A DNA stretch of 64,000 nucleotides from UBA1240 sp045599185 (GTDB taxonomy: Bacteria > Spirochaetota > Spirochaetia > Treponematales > Treponemataceae), in contig JAZRVO010000012.1 of NCBI GenBank assembly GCA_045599185.1, forward strand, positions 124,001-188,000, in the 5' to 3' direction. The position numbers were made by a program, and so were the translations under genes. Each line of letters begins with the position of its first letter. Within the stretch, counting starts at the first letter, position 1. Positions 16,257 to 23,877 of the stretch are shown piece by piece. Under the pieces are notes generated by a model. That model saw only the letters and a program-made list of their open reading frames with translations. It was not told the origin of the DNA and searched no databases.

Positions 16257-19200
16257 CTATGCAGTGAATTTTTTGAAAGCGTTCAGAACGGCTTCTTCGT
16301 GTTCAACACCGCTAGATTTTTCTTCTGCAATCAGCTTCAAAATCTTTGCGTAGTCGTTCGGAATGATTTTCTTAAAATTCTTTACGCTGCTTTCCCAGTC
16401 AGAAAGAATTCTCTGACCGATTGCACTTCCAGTTTCCTTAACGTGTTTTTCAACAAGTTCCTTAACAACATCAATATCATGCTGTTCAGAAAGTTCGCTC
16501 ATTGAAACCAGTTCCCTGTTAAGGCGCTGGTAAAGGTCGTGGTTAACGTCAAGAACATAGGCAACGCCGCCAGACATGCCGGCAGCAAGGTTACGGCCTG
16601 TTGAACCAAGAATAACCGCAGTTCCACCTGTCATGTATTCAAGACCATGGTCGCCGCAGCCTTCGGCAACAACGGTTGCACCAGAGTTTCTTACGCAGAA
16701 ACGTTCACCGGCAATGCCATTGATAAATGCCTGACCGCTTGTTGCACCAAAACAGGTTACGTTACCGGTAATGATGTTTTCTTCTGCCTTATATGCCGCA
16801 TCTTCCGGACATTTAAGAACAATTTTTCCGCCGCTCAAGCCTTTTCCAAGACCATCGTTGGCATCACCAGTAAGGCGCATTGTAAGGCCTTTAGGAATGA
16901 ATGCGCCAAAACTCTGTCCGCCGCCGCCGAATGCGTTTACGGTAAAGCTGTCTTCTTCAAGGGTATTGCCGAAAGCTTTCTGTATTTCTGAACCAAGAAT
17001 TGTTCCCACGGTTCTGTCAGTTGAGCTGACTTTAACTTCAAAGCAGCCTTTTCCGTTCTTTTTGGCTTTTGCAAATTCCTTAAGAAGAATTTTTTCGTCA
17101 ACAGTTTTTTCAAGTTCAAAATTGAATACGTCTGAAGGCGTAAAATGTTCTGGGTTTTCGCCGCCTGCAAGAACACGGCTCATGTCTACAAGGTTTGCCC
17201 TTTCAAAAGCACCTTTTTCCTTAAGTCCCAAAAGTTCCGTATGGCCGCACATTTCTTCCACAGAATGGAAGCCGAGTTTTGCCATAATTTCGCGGAGTTC
17301 CTGAGCGATGAACTTCATGAAGTTTTCAACGTATTCTGGTTTGCCTGTAAAGCGTTTTCTAAGTTCGCTGTTTTGGGTTGCAACACCAAACGGACACGTG
17401 TCAAGGTTACATACGCGCATCATTGCACAGCCCATTGTAATAAGCGGTGCGGTAGCAAAACCAAATTCTTCGGCACCAAGCAGACACGCAATTGCAACGT
17501 CGCGGCCGCTCATCAGTTTACCGTCGGTTTCAATTACAACACGCGAACGCAGCCCGTTCTGAATGAGAGTCTGGTGTGTTTCTGCAAGTCCAAGTTCCCA
17601 AGGCAAGCCTGCGTTGTGAATTGAACTTAAAGGTGCAGCACCAGTACCGCCGTCGTGACCGGAAATTAAGATAACCTGTGCACCGGCTTTTGCAACACCG
17701 GCAGCAATTGTACCAACGCCTGCTTCACTTACAAGTTTTACTGAAATGCGTGCAGCCCGGTTTGCGTTTTTAAGGTCGTAAATAAGCTGTGCCAAATCTT
17801 CAATAGAATAAATGTCGTGGTGCGGTGGCGGAGAAATTAAAGATACGCCAGGAGTTGCATATCTGGTTTTTGCAATCCACGGATAAACTTTTTTGCCCGG
17901 CAGGTGGCCGCCTTCGCCCGGTTTTGCACCCTGCGCCATTTTAATCTGAATTTCTTTTGCGCTGAGAAGGTATTCTTCAGTAACACCGAAACGGCCAGAA
18001 GCAACCTGCTTGATTGCAGAGTTCTTTTCCGTTCCAAGGCGTTCCGGCTTTTCGCCGCCTTCGCCAGAGTTTGATTTTCCGTGAAGATGATTCATTGCAA
18101 GTGCCATGCATTCGTGGGCTTCCTGGCTGATTGAACCATAAGACATTGCACCAGTCTTAAATCTCTTTACAATTTCTTCAACGCTTTCAACGTCGTCAAT
18201 CGAAATTTCCTTTCCGTCTTCAAACTTAAACTTCAGCATTGCGCGCAAAGTATGCGGATGATTGTTGTCGTCAACGAGGGAAGTATATTCCTTGAACTTT
18301 TCATAGCTTCCGGTTTTTGTAGCTTCCTGAAGGGAAATGATAATTTCAGGCGAATACAGGTGGTCTTCGCAGGTAGGGCCGCGGCGGTATTTGTGAACGC
18401 CAACCGAATCCAGGTGAGTGTTTACGGTAAGACCCAGCGGATCGAAAGCCTTGTTGTGGTGGAAGTTTACGTCTTCAGCAATTTCTTTAAGCGTAATGCC
18501 GCCAACACGGCTTACAGTATTTGTGAAATATTCATCAATTACTTCTTTTGCAATACCAACGGCTTCAAAAATCTGTGCAGACTGGTAAGACTGAATTGTA
18601 CTGATACCCATTTTTGCGGCAATCTTAACAATTCCGCCAATAATACCCTTGTTGTAATCGTCAATTGCAGTGTGGTAATCCTTGTCTAAAAGTTTCTGGT
18701 CAATCAGTTCTGCAATACATTCGTGGGCAAGATACGGGTTAATGGCACGCGCACCGTAGCCCAAAAGCATTGCACTCTGGTGAACGTTACGAACTTCGGC
18801 ACTTTCAAGAATGATTGAAATTGCGGTGCGCTTTTTGGTGCGGATAAGGTACTGTTCAACGCCGCTTACTGCCAGAAGTGACGGAATTGCCACGTGGTTT
18901 TCGTCAACGCCGCGGTCGCTTAATACGATGATGTTTGAACCTTCCCTGTATTCCCGTTCAATTGCAACAAAAACATTGTTAAGGGCTTCTTTAAGCGAAG
19001 TGTTTTTGTAATACAAAAGCGAAACTACGGAAGTTTTCAAGCCCGGCGTATTGAGCGCCTTAATTTTCATCATGTCAACGCCGGTCAAAATCGGGTTGTT
19101 GATTTCAAGAACCGTACAGTTTTTGCTCTGCGGCTGCAAAAGGTTTCCGTCCGAACCAACGTAAACTGTTGTATCGGTAACAATTTTTTCGCGCAAACTG

Positions 19201-20759
19201 TCAATCGGCGGGTTTGTAACCTGTGCAAAAAGCTGCTTAAAGTAAGAGAAAAGGTTAGGGTGCTTGTCGCTCATTACGGCAAGCGGAGTATCAACGCCCA
19301 TTGCACCGGTCGGTTCAATTCCGTTCTGTGCAAGCGGCAAAATCATTTCGTTAACGTCTTCGTAGTTCCATCCAAAAGCGCGGTACATAATGTCGCGTTC
19401 TTCCTGCGTGTAAACAGGAATTTTTTTGTTCGGAATCTTCAAATCGCCAAGATGCTTAAGGTTCATGCTAAGCCACTCGCCGTAAGGGTTTGCACCAGCG
19501 TATTCTTTTTTTGCATCAAAGTCAGAAATAAGTTTTTTCTGCTTTGTGTCTACCAGAAGAATGCGGCCCGGCATAAGGCGCGATTTTTTTACAATCTGGC
19601 TTTCCGGAATGTCAAGAACGCCGACTTCACTTGAAAGGATAAGAGTATTGTCTTTTGTAATGTAATAGCGGCTTGGGCGCAAACCGTTGCGGTCAAGGGT
19701 TGCACCAACAACATCACCATCGCTGAAAAGAATTGCAGCAGGACCGTCCCACGGTTCCATCATTGTTGCCCAGTAATGGTAAAAATCCTTCTTCCGCAAA
19801 TCCATGCTGTCATCGTGTTTCCACGGTTCAGGAATACAAATCATAACGGCAAGCGGTAAAGGCATTCCGTTCATTACAAGAAATTCCAGCGTGTTATCAA
19901 GCATGGCAGAGTCTGAACCGGTTGCGTCTACGGCTGGCAGAATCTGTCGGATTTTTTCATCGTCAAAAACAGGAGAAGCAATTGTTTCTTCGCGGGCAAG
20001 CATACGGTCTACGTTGCCGCGGATTGTGTTGATTTCACCGTTGTGTGCAATAAAGCGGTTAGGGTGGGCACGTTTCCAGCTTGGCTGAGTGTTCGTACTG
20101 AAGCGAGAGTGAACAAGTGCAAGGCTTGAAACATATTCTTCACTTTGAAGGTCAAGGTAAAAAGTGCGGAGCTGTTTTACAAGGAACATGCCTTTATAAA
20201 CGATCGTACGGCTGCTCATTGAACAAACGTAGGTGTCAAAGCTTGAATGTTCAAACTGACGGCGAACCACGTAAAGCTTGCGGTCAAAGGCAACGCCTTT
20301 TTCTACATCAGCCGGGCGTTCAATAAAGCACTGCCAGATGGAAGGCATGCAGTCGCGGGCTGTGTTGCCAAGAACAGCCTCATTTATCGGCACTTCGCGC
20401 CAGCCTAAAAACTTAAGTCCTTCTTTTGCGGACAAAGTTTCAAGCATACGCATTGCCTGACTTCTTACAAACTTATCCTGCGGGAAGAAAAACATTCCCA
20501 CGCCGTAATCACGTTCATCACCTAACGTAATGCCTTCCTGGCTTGCAGCTTCCTTAAAGAACTTATGCGCAATCTGAACAAGAATACCAACGCCGTCGCC
20601 GGTTTCGCCGGTTGCGTCTTTACCAGCGCGGTGTTCAAGTTTTTCTACAATGGTTAAGGCATTGTCTACAATTTTGTGTGTCTGTAAACCGTCAATGTTT
20701 ACAACCGCCCCGATACCGCAGGCATCGTGTTCAAAGCTTGGTTCATATAAAGTTTTCAT
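16257..20759 (-). CDS. gltB: Glutamate synthase large subunit
   Basis: This 1500-residue protein is a full-length GltB. After a 13-residue propeptide comes the nucleophile Cys14 (EHDACGIGAV) of the class II glutaminase domain, which frees ammonia from glutamine. The FMN domain has PGEGGHLPGKKV and SGHDGGTGAAPLSSI, and the 3Fe-4S cysteines are in CAMMRVCNLDTCPFG (about residue 1113). The C-terminus has the Gly-rich GXGXG repeat helix. It starts at 20759 with AGGGGG as ribosome site. The 220-base leader carries a promoter and two hairpin/terminator pairs that look like nitrogen-responsive antitermination. gltD lies downstream on the same strand. Confidence 0.97.
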   Translation of the reverse strand: MKTLYEPSFEHDACGIGAVVNIDGLQTHKIVDNALTIVEKLEHRAGKDATGETGDGVGILVQIAHKFFKEAASQEGITLGDERDYGVGMFFFPQDKFVRSQAMRMLETLSAKEGLKFLGWREVPINEAVLGNTARDCMPSIWQCFIERPADVEKGVAFDRKLYVVRRQFEHSSFDTYVCSMSSRTIVYKGMFLVKQLRTFYLDLQSEEYVSSLALVHSRFSTNTQPSWKRAHPNRFIAHNGEINTIRGNVDRMLAREETIASPVFDDEKIRQILPAVDATGSDSAMLDNTLEFLVMNGMPLPLAVMICIPEPWKHDDSMDLRKKDFYHYWATMMEPWDGPAAILFSDGDVVGATLDRNGLRPSRYYITKDNTLILSSEVGVLDIPESQIVKKSRLMPGRILLVDTKQKKLISDFDAKKEYAGANPYGEWLSMNLKHLGDLKIPNKKIPVYTQEERDIMYRAFGWNYEDVNEMILPLAQNGIEPTGAMGVDTPLAVMSDKHPNLFSYFKQLFAQVTNPPIDSLREKIVTDTTVYVGSDGNLLQPQSKNCTVLEINNPILTGVDMMKIKALNTPGLKTSVVSLLYYKNTSLKEALNNVFVAIEREYREGSNIIVLSDRGVDENHVAIPSLLAVSGVEQYLIRTKKRTAISIILESAEVRNVHQSAMLLGYGARAINPYLAHECIAELIDQKLLDKDYHTAIDDYNKGIIGGIVKIAAKMGISTIQSYQSAQIFEAVGIAKEVIDEYFTNTVSRVGGITLKEIAEDVNFHHNKAFDPLGLTVNTHLDSVGVHKYRRGPTCEDHLYSPEIIISLQEATKTGSYEKFKEYTSLVDDNNHPHTLRAMLKFKFEDGKEISIDDVESVEEIVKRFKTGAMSYGSISQEAHECMALAMNHLHGKSNSGEGGEKPERLGTEKNSAIKQVASGRFGVTEEYLLSAKEIQIKMAQGAKPGEGGHLPGKKVYPWIAKTRYATPGVSLISPPPHHDIYSIEDLAQLIYDLKNANRAARISVKLVSEAGVGTIAAGVAKAGAQVILISGHDGGTGAAPLSSIHNAGLPWELGLAETHQTLIQNGLRSRVVIETDGKLMSGRDVAIACLLGAEEFGFATAPLITMGCAMMRVCNLDTCPFGVATQNSELRKRFTGKPEYVENFMKFIAQELREIMAKLGFHSVEEMCGHTELLGLKEKGAFERANLVDMSRVLAGGENPEHFTPSDVFNFELEKTVDEKILLKEFAKAKKNGKGCFEVKVSSTDRTVGTILGSEIQKAFGNTLEEDSFTVNAFGGGGQSFGAFIPKGLTMRLTGDANDGLGKGLSGGKIVLKCPEDAAYKAEENIITGNVTCFGATSGQAFINGIAGERFCVRNSGATVVAEGCGDHGLEYMTGGTAVILGSTGRNLAAGMSGGVAYVLDVNHDLYQRLNRELVSMSELSEQHDIDVVKELVEKHVKETGSAIGQRILSDWESSVKNFKKIIPNDYAKILKLIAEEKSSGVEHEEAVLNAFKKFTA

Positions 20760-20781
20760 TTTGCCCCCTTGCAAAACAAAT

Positions 20782-20860
20782 AAAAAAGGCGGCAAAAATT
20801 TCATCACAGAACAGACCGGTATCACCGACCCTGATTCTATGACGACATCTTTGTCGCCTT
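20782..20860 (-). promoter_or_regulatory. gltB leader, second antiterminator hairpin and overlapping terminator
   Basis: Minus strand: GGCGAC (20853-20858), loop AAAGAT (20847-20852) and GTCGTC (20841-20846) form a six-pair hairpin. The same AAGGCG arm (20855-20860) can instead pair with CGCCTT (20786-20791), which is followed by more T, giving a long-looped terminator just before the gltB ribosome site. The two folds exclude each other. Confidence 0.6.
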
Positions 20861-20880
20861 AAGTTTTCTGAATATTTTAA

Positions 20881-20900
20881 CCGGCATGCACAATTGCCGG
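20881..20900 (-). other. Hairpin within the gltB leader
   Basis: CCGGCA and TGCCGG form a perfect six-pair stem around an eight-base loop. It lies between the two terminator units of the leader. Confidence 0.5.
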
Positions 20901-20911
20901 CACACCAGAAC

Positions 20912-20971
20912 AAAAAAAACGCTTGGCTTAAACTGACACGCCACCAGCGGCATATCTTTTTAAACCAAGCG
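20912..20971 (-). terminator. First terminator in the gltB leader
   Basis: Minus strand: CGCTTGG (20965-20971) pairs with CCAAGCG (20920-20926), extended by TTTAA pairing, and is followed by eight T (20912-20919). No minus-strand gene ends just upstream (the YkgJ-like gene stops at 21080, before the promoter), so this is a leader attenuator. Confidence 0.75.
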
Positions 20972-20981
20972 TCTTTGCTTG
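20966..20981 (-). promoter_or_regulatory. gltB leader, 5'-terminal hexaloop hairpin
   Basis: Minus strand: CAAGC (20977-20981), loop AAAGAC (20971-20976), GCTTG (20966-20970). The 3' arm is also the 5' arm of the first terminator, so formation of this hairpin would block termination. The loop has A at position 1 and G at position 4, as in ANTAR-binding hairpins. Confidence 0.6.
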
Positions 20982-20989
20982 TTAGGGTT

Positions 20990-21018
20990 AATATATATTT
21001 TTGTTCTGATTTATACAA
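20990..21018 (-). promoter_or_regulatory. Promoter of gltB
   Basis: Minus strand TTGTAT (21013-21018), 17-base spacer, TATATT (20990-20995). Transcription should begin near 20983, two bases before the first hexaloop hairpin. Confidence 0.65.
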
Positions 21019-21079
21019 GTAGTTGAACGGATTTTATTTTGATTTCCGTTTGTTTAAGCCTTTTAATGCAGAATTTCAG

Positions 21080-21691
21080 CTATTTTTCGGAATTTTTAAG
21101 CTGTTCTTCAAAAAGAATTCTTTTAACGGCTGCCGGTAAAATTTCGCGCAAGGCCACTGTTGAAGTATTTTCCGGCATCAGCATAACGACCTGTTCCATT
21201 ATGTCGGCCATTACCGGCGGACATTTGCCCAAAATTTCTTCCGTCTGGGCTTTTGTGTACTGCATGTGTGCCAGCGGCGGCTTGTGAGCCTGTAGCGCCG
21301 GGGCAGGGTAAAATTTGCACGGCCGCCACACGGTTTTTCCGTTTTTGTCTTTTGCGGCGCTTGCGCCAAACAGGCGGCAAATAAACGGCCGTCCGCCGTA
21401 AATTGAACAGTGAAAACCGGTGTTCTCAGCATAAAAAATGCAGGTTTTGCCTGTGTAGCCGCTTTTATAAGTGCCTTCTGCAATTTGCATTGCAGTTTCC
21501 CTCTGATTTTCTACCAGCCACTTTGCCATAAAAATTGCTTCGCTTTCAAAAAGGTCGGGCTCAAAATTGTGGCAGCAGCAGCCGCAGCCGTCCGGGCAGG
21601 TGAATTCTGTTGCTTCGTACCAGTCTTTCTGCTGACTGCTTAAATTGCCGTACAATGCGTTTACTTTTTCAAAAATCTCGTCCGAAAGCAT
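21080..21691 (-). CDS. YkgJ-family cysteine-cluster (CxxxCxCCC) protein
   Basis: The 203-residue protein has the cysteine pattern of the YkgJ / zinc- or iron-chelating family (UPF0153): FTCPDGCGCCCHNF near residue 30, KTCIFYAENTGFHCSIYGGRPFICRLFG near 100-125, and a later C in WRPCKFYP. The Y..RP..CR motif (YGGRPFICRLFG) is the family hallmark. A metal or cluster site is likely but the biochemical role of the family is not established. A GGAGG ribosome site precedes the start at 21691. It lies downstream of asnB on the same strand, separated by a cluster of hairpins. Confidence 0.85.
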   Translation of the reverse strand: MLSDEIFEKVNALYGNLSSQQKDWYEATEFTCPDGCGCCCHNFEPDLFESEAIFMAKWLVENQRETAMQIAEGTYKSGYTGKTCIFYAENTGFHCSIYGGRPFICRLFGASAAKDKNGKTVWRPCKFYPAPALQAHKPPLAHMQYTKAQTEEILGKCPPVMADIMEQVVMLMPENTSTVALREILPAAVKRILFEEQLKNSEK

Positions 21692-21812
21692 TTTTCCTCC
21701 AATGCTTTTAAAAGAAAAACAAGGACACCTCCAAAACCTTCCGGCTAGAGATGCCCTAAAAATATCAGTAAGGTGAATATATGTTCATCTGATATTCATT
21801 CTGTATAAACTG

Positions 21813-21920
21813 CCCGAATGCCGAATTATTAGGCTTCGGGGGCTCGTCCGGTCAAGGCACGCTCCGCTTAAAGCCTTGACTCGTTCGTGTTAAGGGTTTC
21901 CGCTTTCAGCGTAAACCCTT
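21813..21920 (-). repeat. Cluster of three hairpins between asnB and the YkgJ-like gene
   Basis: Three stable stems follow the asnB stop: AAGGGTTT/AAACCCTT (21892-21920), GTCAAGGC/GCCTTGAC (21851-21880) and CCCGAA/TTCGGG with an inner GCC/GGC (21813-21840). None has a T run. The base composition is richer in GC than the other intergenic DNA, which suggests a REP-like element or a structured 3' UTR. Confidence 0.55.
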
Positions 21921-23658
21921 AATAGGCTTTGTCGTGGACGCCGCTGATGGCGCGACCAGAAGGTTCGTCCATTTTTTTCCAGGCTTCATCCCATTCCAAA
22001 GCTTTGGCAGTAGAACATGCAACACCGGCTTCGTGCGGAACACACAATGCGGCACTGTCGCTTGGGAAAAGCCGTGAATAAATTTCGCGGTAATAATATT
22101 CTTCTTTTGTTTTTGGCGTGTTTACAGGAAAGCGTTTTTCGCGCTGTGCAAAAGCCGCATCGCTAACTTTCTGTGCCGTCATTTCTTTCAAAGTGTCAAT
22201 CCAGCTGTAGCCAACGCCGTCGCTAAACTGTTCCTTCTGGCGCCAGCAAATGTCCGGCGGAAGAATGTCTTCAAAAGCCTTACGGACAATCCATTTTTCA
22301 ATGCGCTGCTTGCCGTCTGGCAGCTTAATGTTCATTTTGTCTTTCGGGTTAAGGCACATTGCAATGTCAATAAATTCTTTGTCCAGAAACGGTACACGGC
22401 CTTCTACGCCCCACGCACTTAAAGACTTGTTGGCGCGCAGACAGTCGTACAGATGCAGCTTGCTCATTTTGCGTACCAGTTCTTCGTGAAATTCCTGTGC
22501 GTTTGGTGCCTTGTGGAAATACAGGTAACCGCCAAAAAGTTCATCGCTGCCTTCGCCAGACAGAACCATTTTAATTCCCATAGATTTGATTACGCGTGCA
22601 AGCAGGTACATTGGTGTAGAAGCGCGCACGGTTGTAATATCGTAGGTTTCAATGTGGTAAATTACGTCTTCAAGCGCGTCCAATGCTTCCTGAATTGTAA
22701 AATGAACTTCGTGGTGAACCGTACCGATAAAGTCGGCGGCTTTTTTTGCAGCAATAAGGTCAGGGCTTCCTTCAAGACCAACTGCAAAACTGTGCAGCTG
22801 CGGCCACCATGCATCTTTTAATGAACCAGTTTCTACGCGTTTTTTTGCGTATTTCTGGGTAATTGCCGCAATTACGGTAGAATCAAGGCCGCCGCTGAGA
22901 AGAACGCCGTAAGGAACGTCACTCATCAGCTGCTGTTTTACGGCTTTTTCCAGTCCGTCGCGTACTTTCAAAATTACCGATTCATCAATAATTTCGCCTT
23001 TATCATCTGTTGCACAGGCTGTATCTTTTACCGCGTCAAAAGTTTCCCATTCGCGCTTGTACCAGCGTGTAGGTTTTTCGTCTTTTGAATAATAGTAGCA
23101 GCCGTTAGGGAATTCTTCGATTGTTGTACAGTGGCCTTCAAGACTTTTCAGTTCACTTGCAACGTAATAGCGGCCGTTTTTGTCCCAGCCCTGATAAAGC
23201 GGAATAACACCGATTTCGTCGCGGCCGATTAAGTAAACGTCTTTTTCGCTGTCGTAAAGCGCAAAAGCAAAAATACCGCTCAAATCTTCCAGAAAGTTTA
23301 CGCCCTTTTCTTTGTACAGTGGCAGAATAACTTCACAGTCACTCTGGGTTTTAAACTGATATTTTCCGGCATAAAGGCGGCGGATTTCCTGATGGTTGTA
23401 AATTTCACCGTTTACGGCAAGAATGATTTTTCCGTCATCGCTAACTAAAGGTTGCTTGCCGCTTAACGGGTCAACAATGGCAAGACGTTCGTGGCTTAAA
23501 ATTGCGTTATCACCAGTATAAACGCCACTCCAGTCCGGTCCGCGGTGTCTAATTTTTTTAGACATTTCCAAAACCTGCGAACGCAGCTGTTCTTTCAAAC
23601 CCTCGTCAATTGGCTGAGAGCCAGAACCTAAATCAAATGCACCTACAAAACCACACAT
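21919..23658 (-). CDS. asnB: Asparagine synthetase B, glutamine-hydrolysing
   Basis: The enzyme makes asparagine from aspartate, ATP and glutamine. The 579 residues start MCGFVGAF, so Cys2 becomes the N-terminal glutaminase nucleophile after Met removal, as required. The class II glutaminase domain has RHRGPDWSGVY, LSHERLAIVDP and VNGEIYNH. The synthetase domain has the PP-loop LLSGGLDSTVIAAI and GEGSDELFGGY. I rejected a 44-residue N-terminal extension because the catalytic Cys must be at position 2 and AAAGGGGG lies just before ATG 23658. Its leader holds a hairpin and terminator of the same design as gltB; both enzymes use glutamine. Confidence 0.97.
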   Translation of the reverse strand: MCGFVGAFDLGSGSQPIDEGLKEQLRSQVLEMSKKIRHRGPDWSGVYTGDNAILSHERLAIVDPLSGKQPLVSDDGKIILAVNGEIYNHQEIRRLYAGKYQFKTQSDCEVILPLYKEKGVNFLEDLSGIFAFALYDSEKDVYLIGRDEIGVIPLYQGWDKNGRYYVASELKSLEGHCTTIEEFPNGCYYYSKDEKPTRWYKREWETFDAVKDTACATDDKGEIIDESVILKVRDGLEKAVKQQLMSDVPYGVLLSGGLDSTVIAAITQKYAKKRVETGSLKDAWWPQLHSFAVGLEGSPDLIAAKKAADFIGTVHHEVHFTIQEALDALEDVIYHIETYDITTVRASTPMYLLARVIKSMGIKMVLSGEGSDELFGGYLYFHKAPNAQEFHEELVRKMSKLHLYDCLRANKSLSAWGVEGRVPFLDKEFIDIAMCLNPKDKMNIKLPDGKQRIEKWIVRKAFEDILPPDICWRQKEQFSDGVGYSWIDTLKEMTAQKVSDAAFAQREKRFPVNTPKTKEEYYYREIYSRLFPSDSAALCVPHEAGVACSTAKALEWDEAWKKMDEPSGRAISGVHDKAY

Positions 23659-23762
23659 ATTATCCCCCTTTTGGAACCTTTCTTTGTGTATAAAATTGAA
23701 AATTTTAAGCCGCCCAATTACTGAAAAAGCTTTGACCGGCCTTAAGGTTTTCAACAAACCAT

Positions 23763-23810
23763 AAAAAAAGGCCGTAGACAACATTCCCAAAAAGAATGTT
23801 ATCTACGGCC
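23763..23810 (-). terminator. Strong terminator in the asnB leader
   Basis: Minus strand: GGCCGTAGATAACATT pairs with AATGTTGTCTACGGCC (16 positions, one wobble), followed by seven T. It lies after the chemoreceptor stop (23878) and about 105 bases before asnB. A promoter seems to lie between the chemoreceptor and the stem, so it acts as an attenuator; it could also end the chemoreceptor transcript. Confidence 0.85.
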
Positions 23811-23836
23811 TCTTTGTCGTAATTAAAAGTTTTATA
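23805..23836 (-). promoter_or_regulatory. asnB extended -10 promoter and 5'-terminal hexaloop hairpin
   Basis: Minus strand TGA plus TATAAA (23831-23836) is an extended -10 box, placing the start near 23823. ACGAC (23816-23820), loop AAAGAG (23810-23815) and GCCGT (23805-23809) follow at once, with one A-C mismatch and two further outer pairs. The 3' arm is part of the terminator's 5' arm, so the two structures exclude each other. Confidence 0.55.
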
Positions 23837-23877
23837 TCACTTATAAAAAGTTTTGCCTAGTAACCCACGCAACTTTT

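Noticed and set aside
20782..20981. T-box or known glutamine riboswitch in the gltB leader
   Set aside because: No T-box bulge sequence or specifier stem, and the structure is too small and unlike the glnA motif; the hexaloop/terminator overlap fits ANTAR-type control better.
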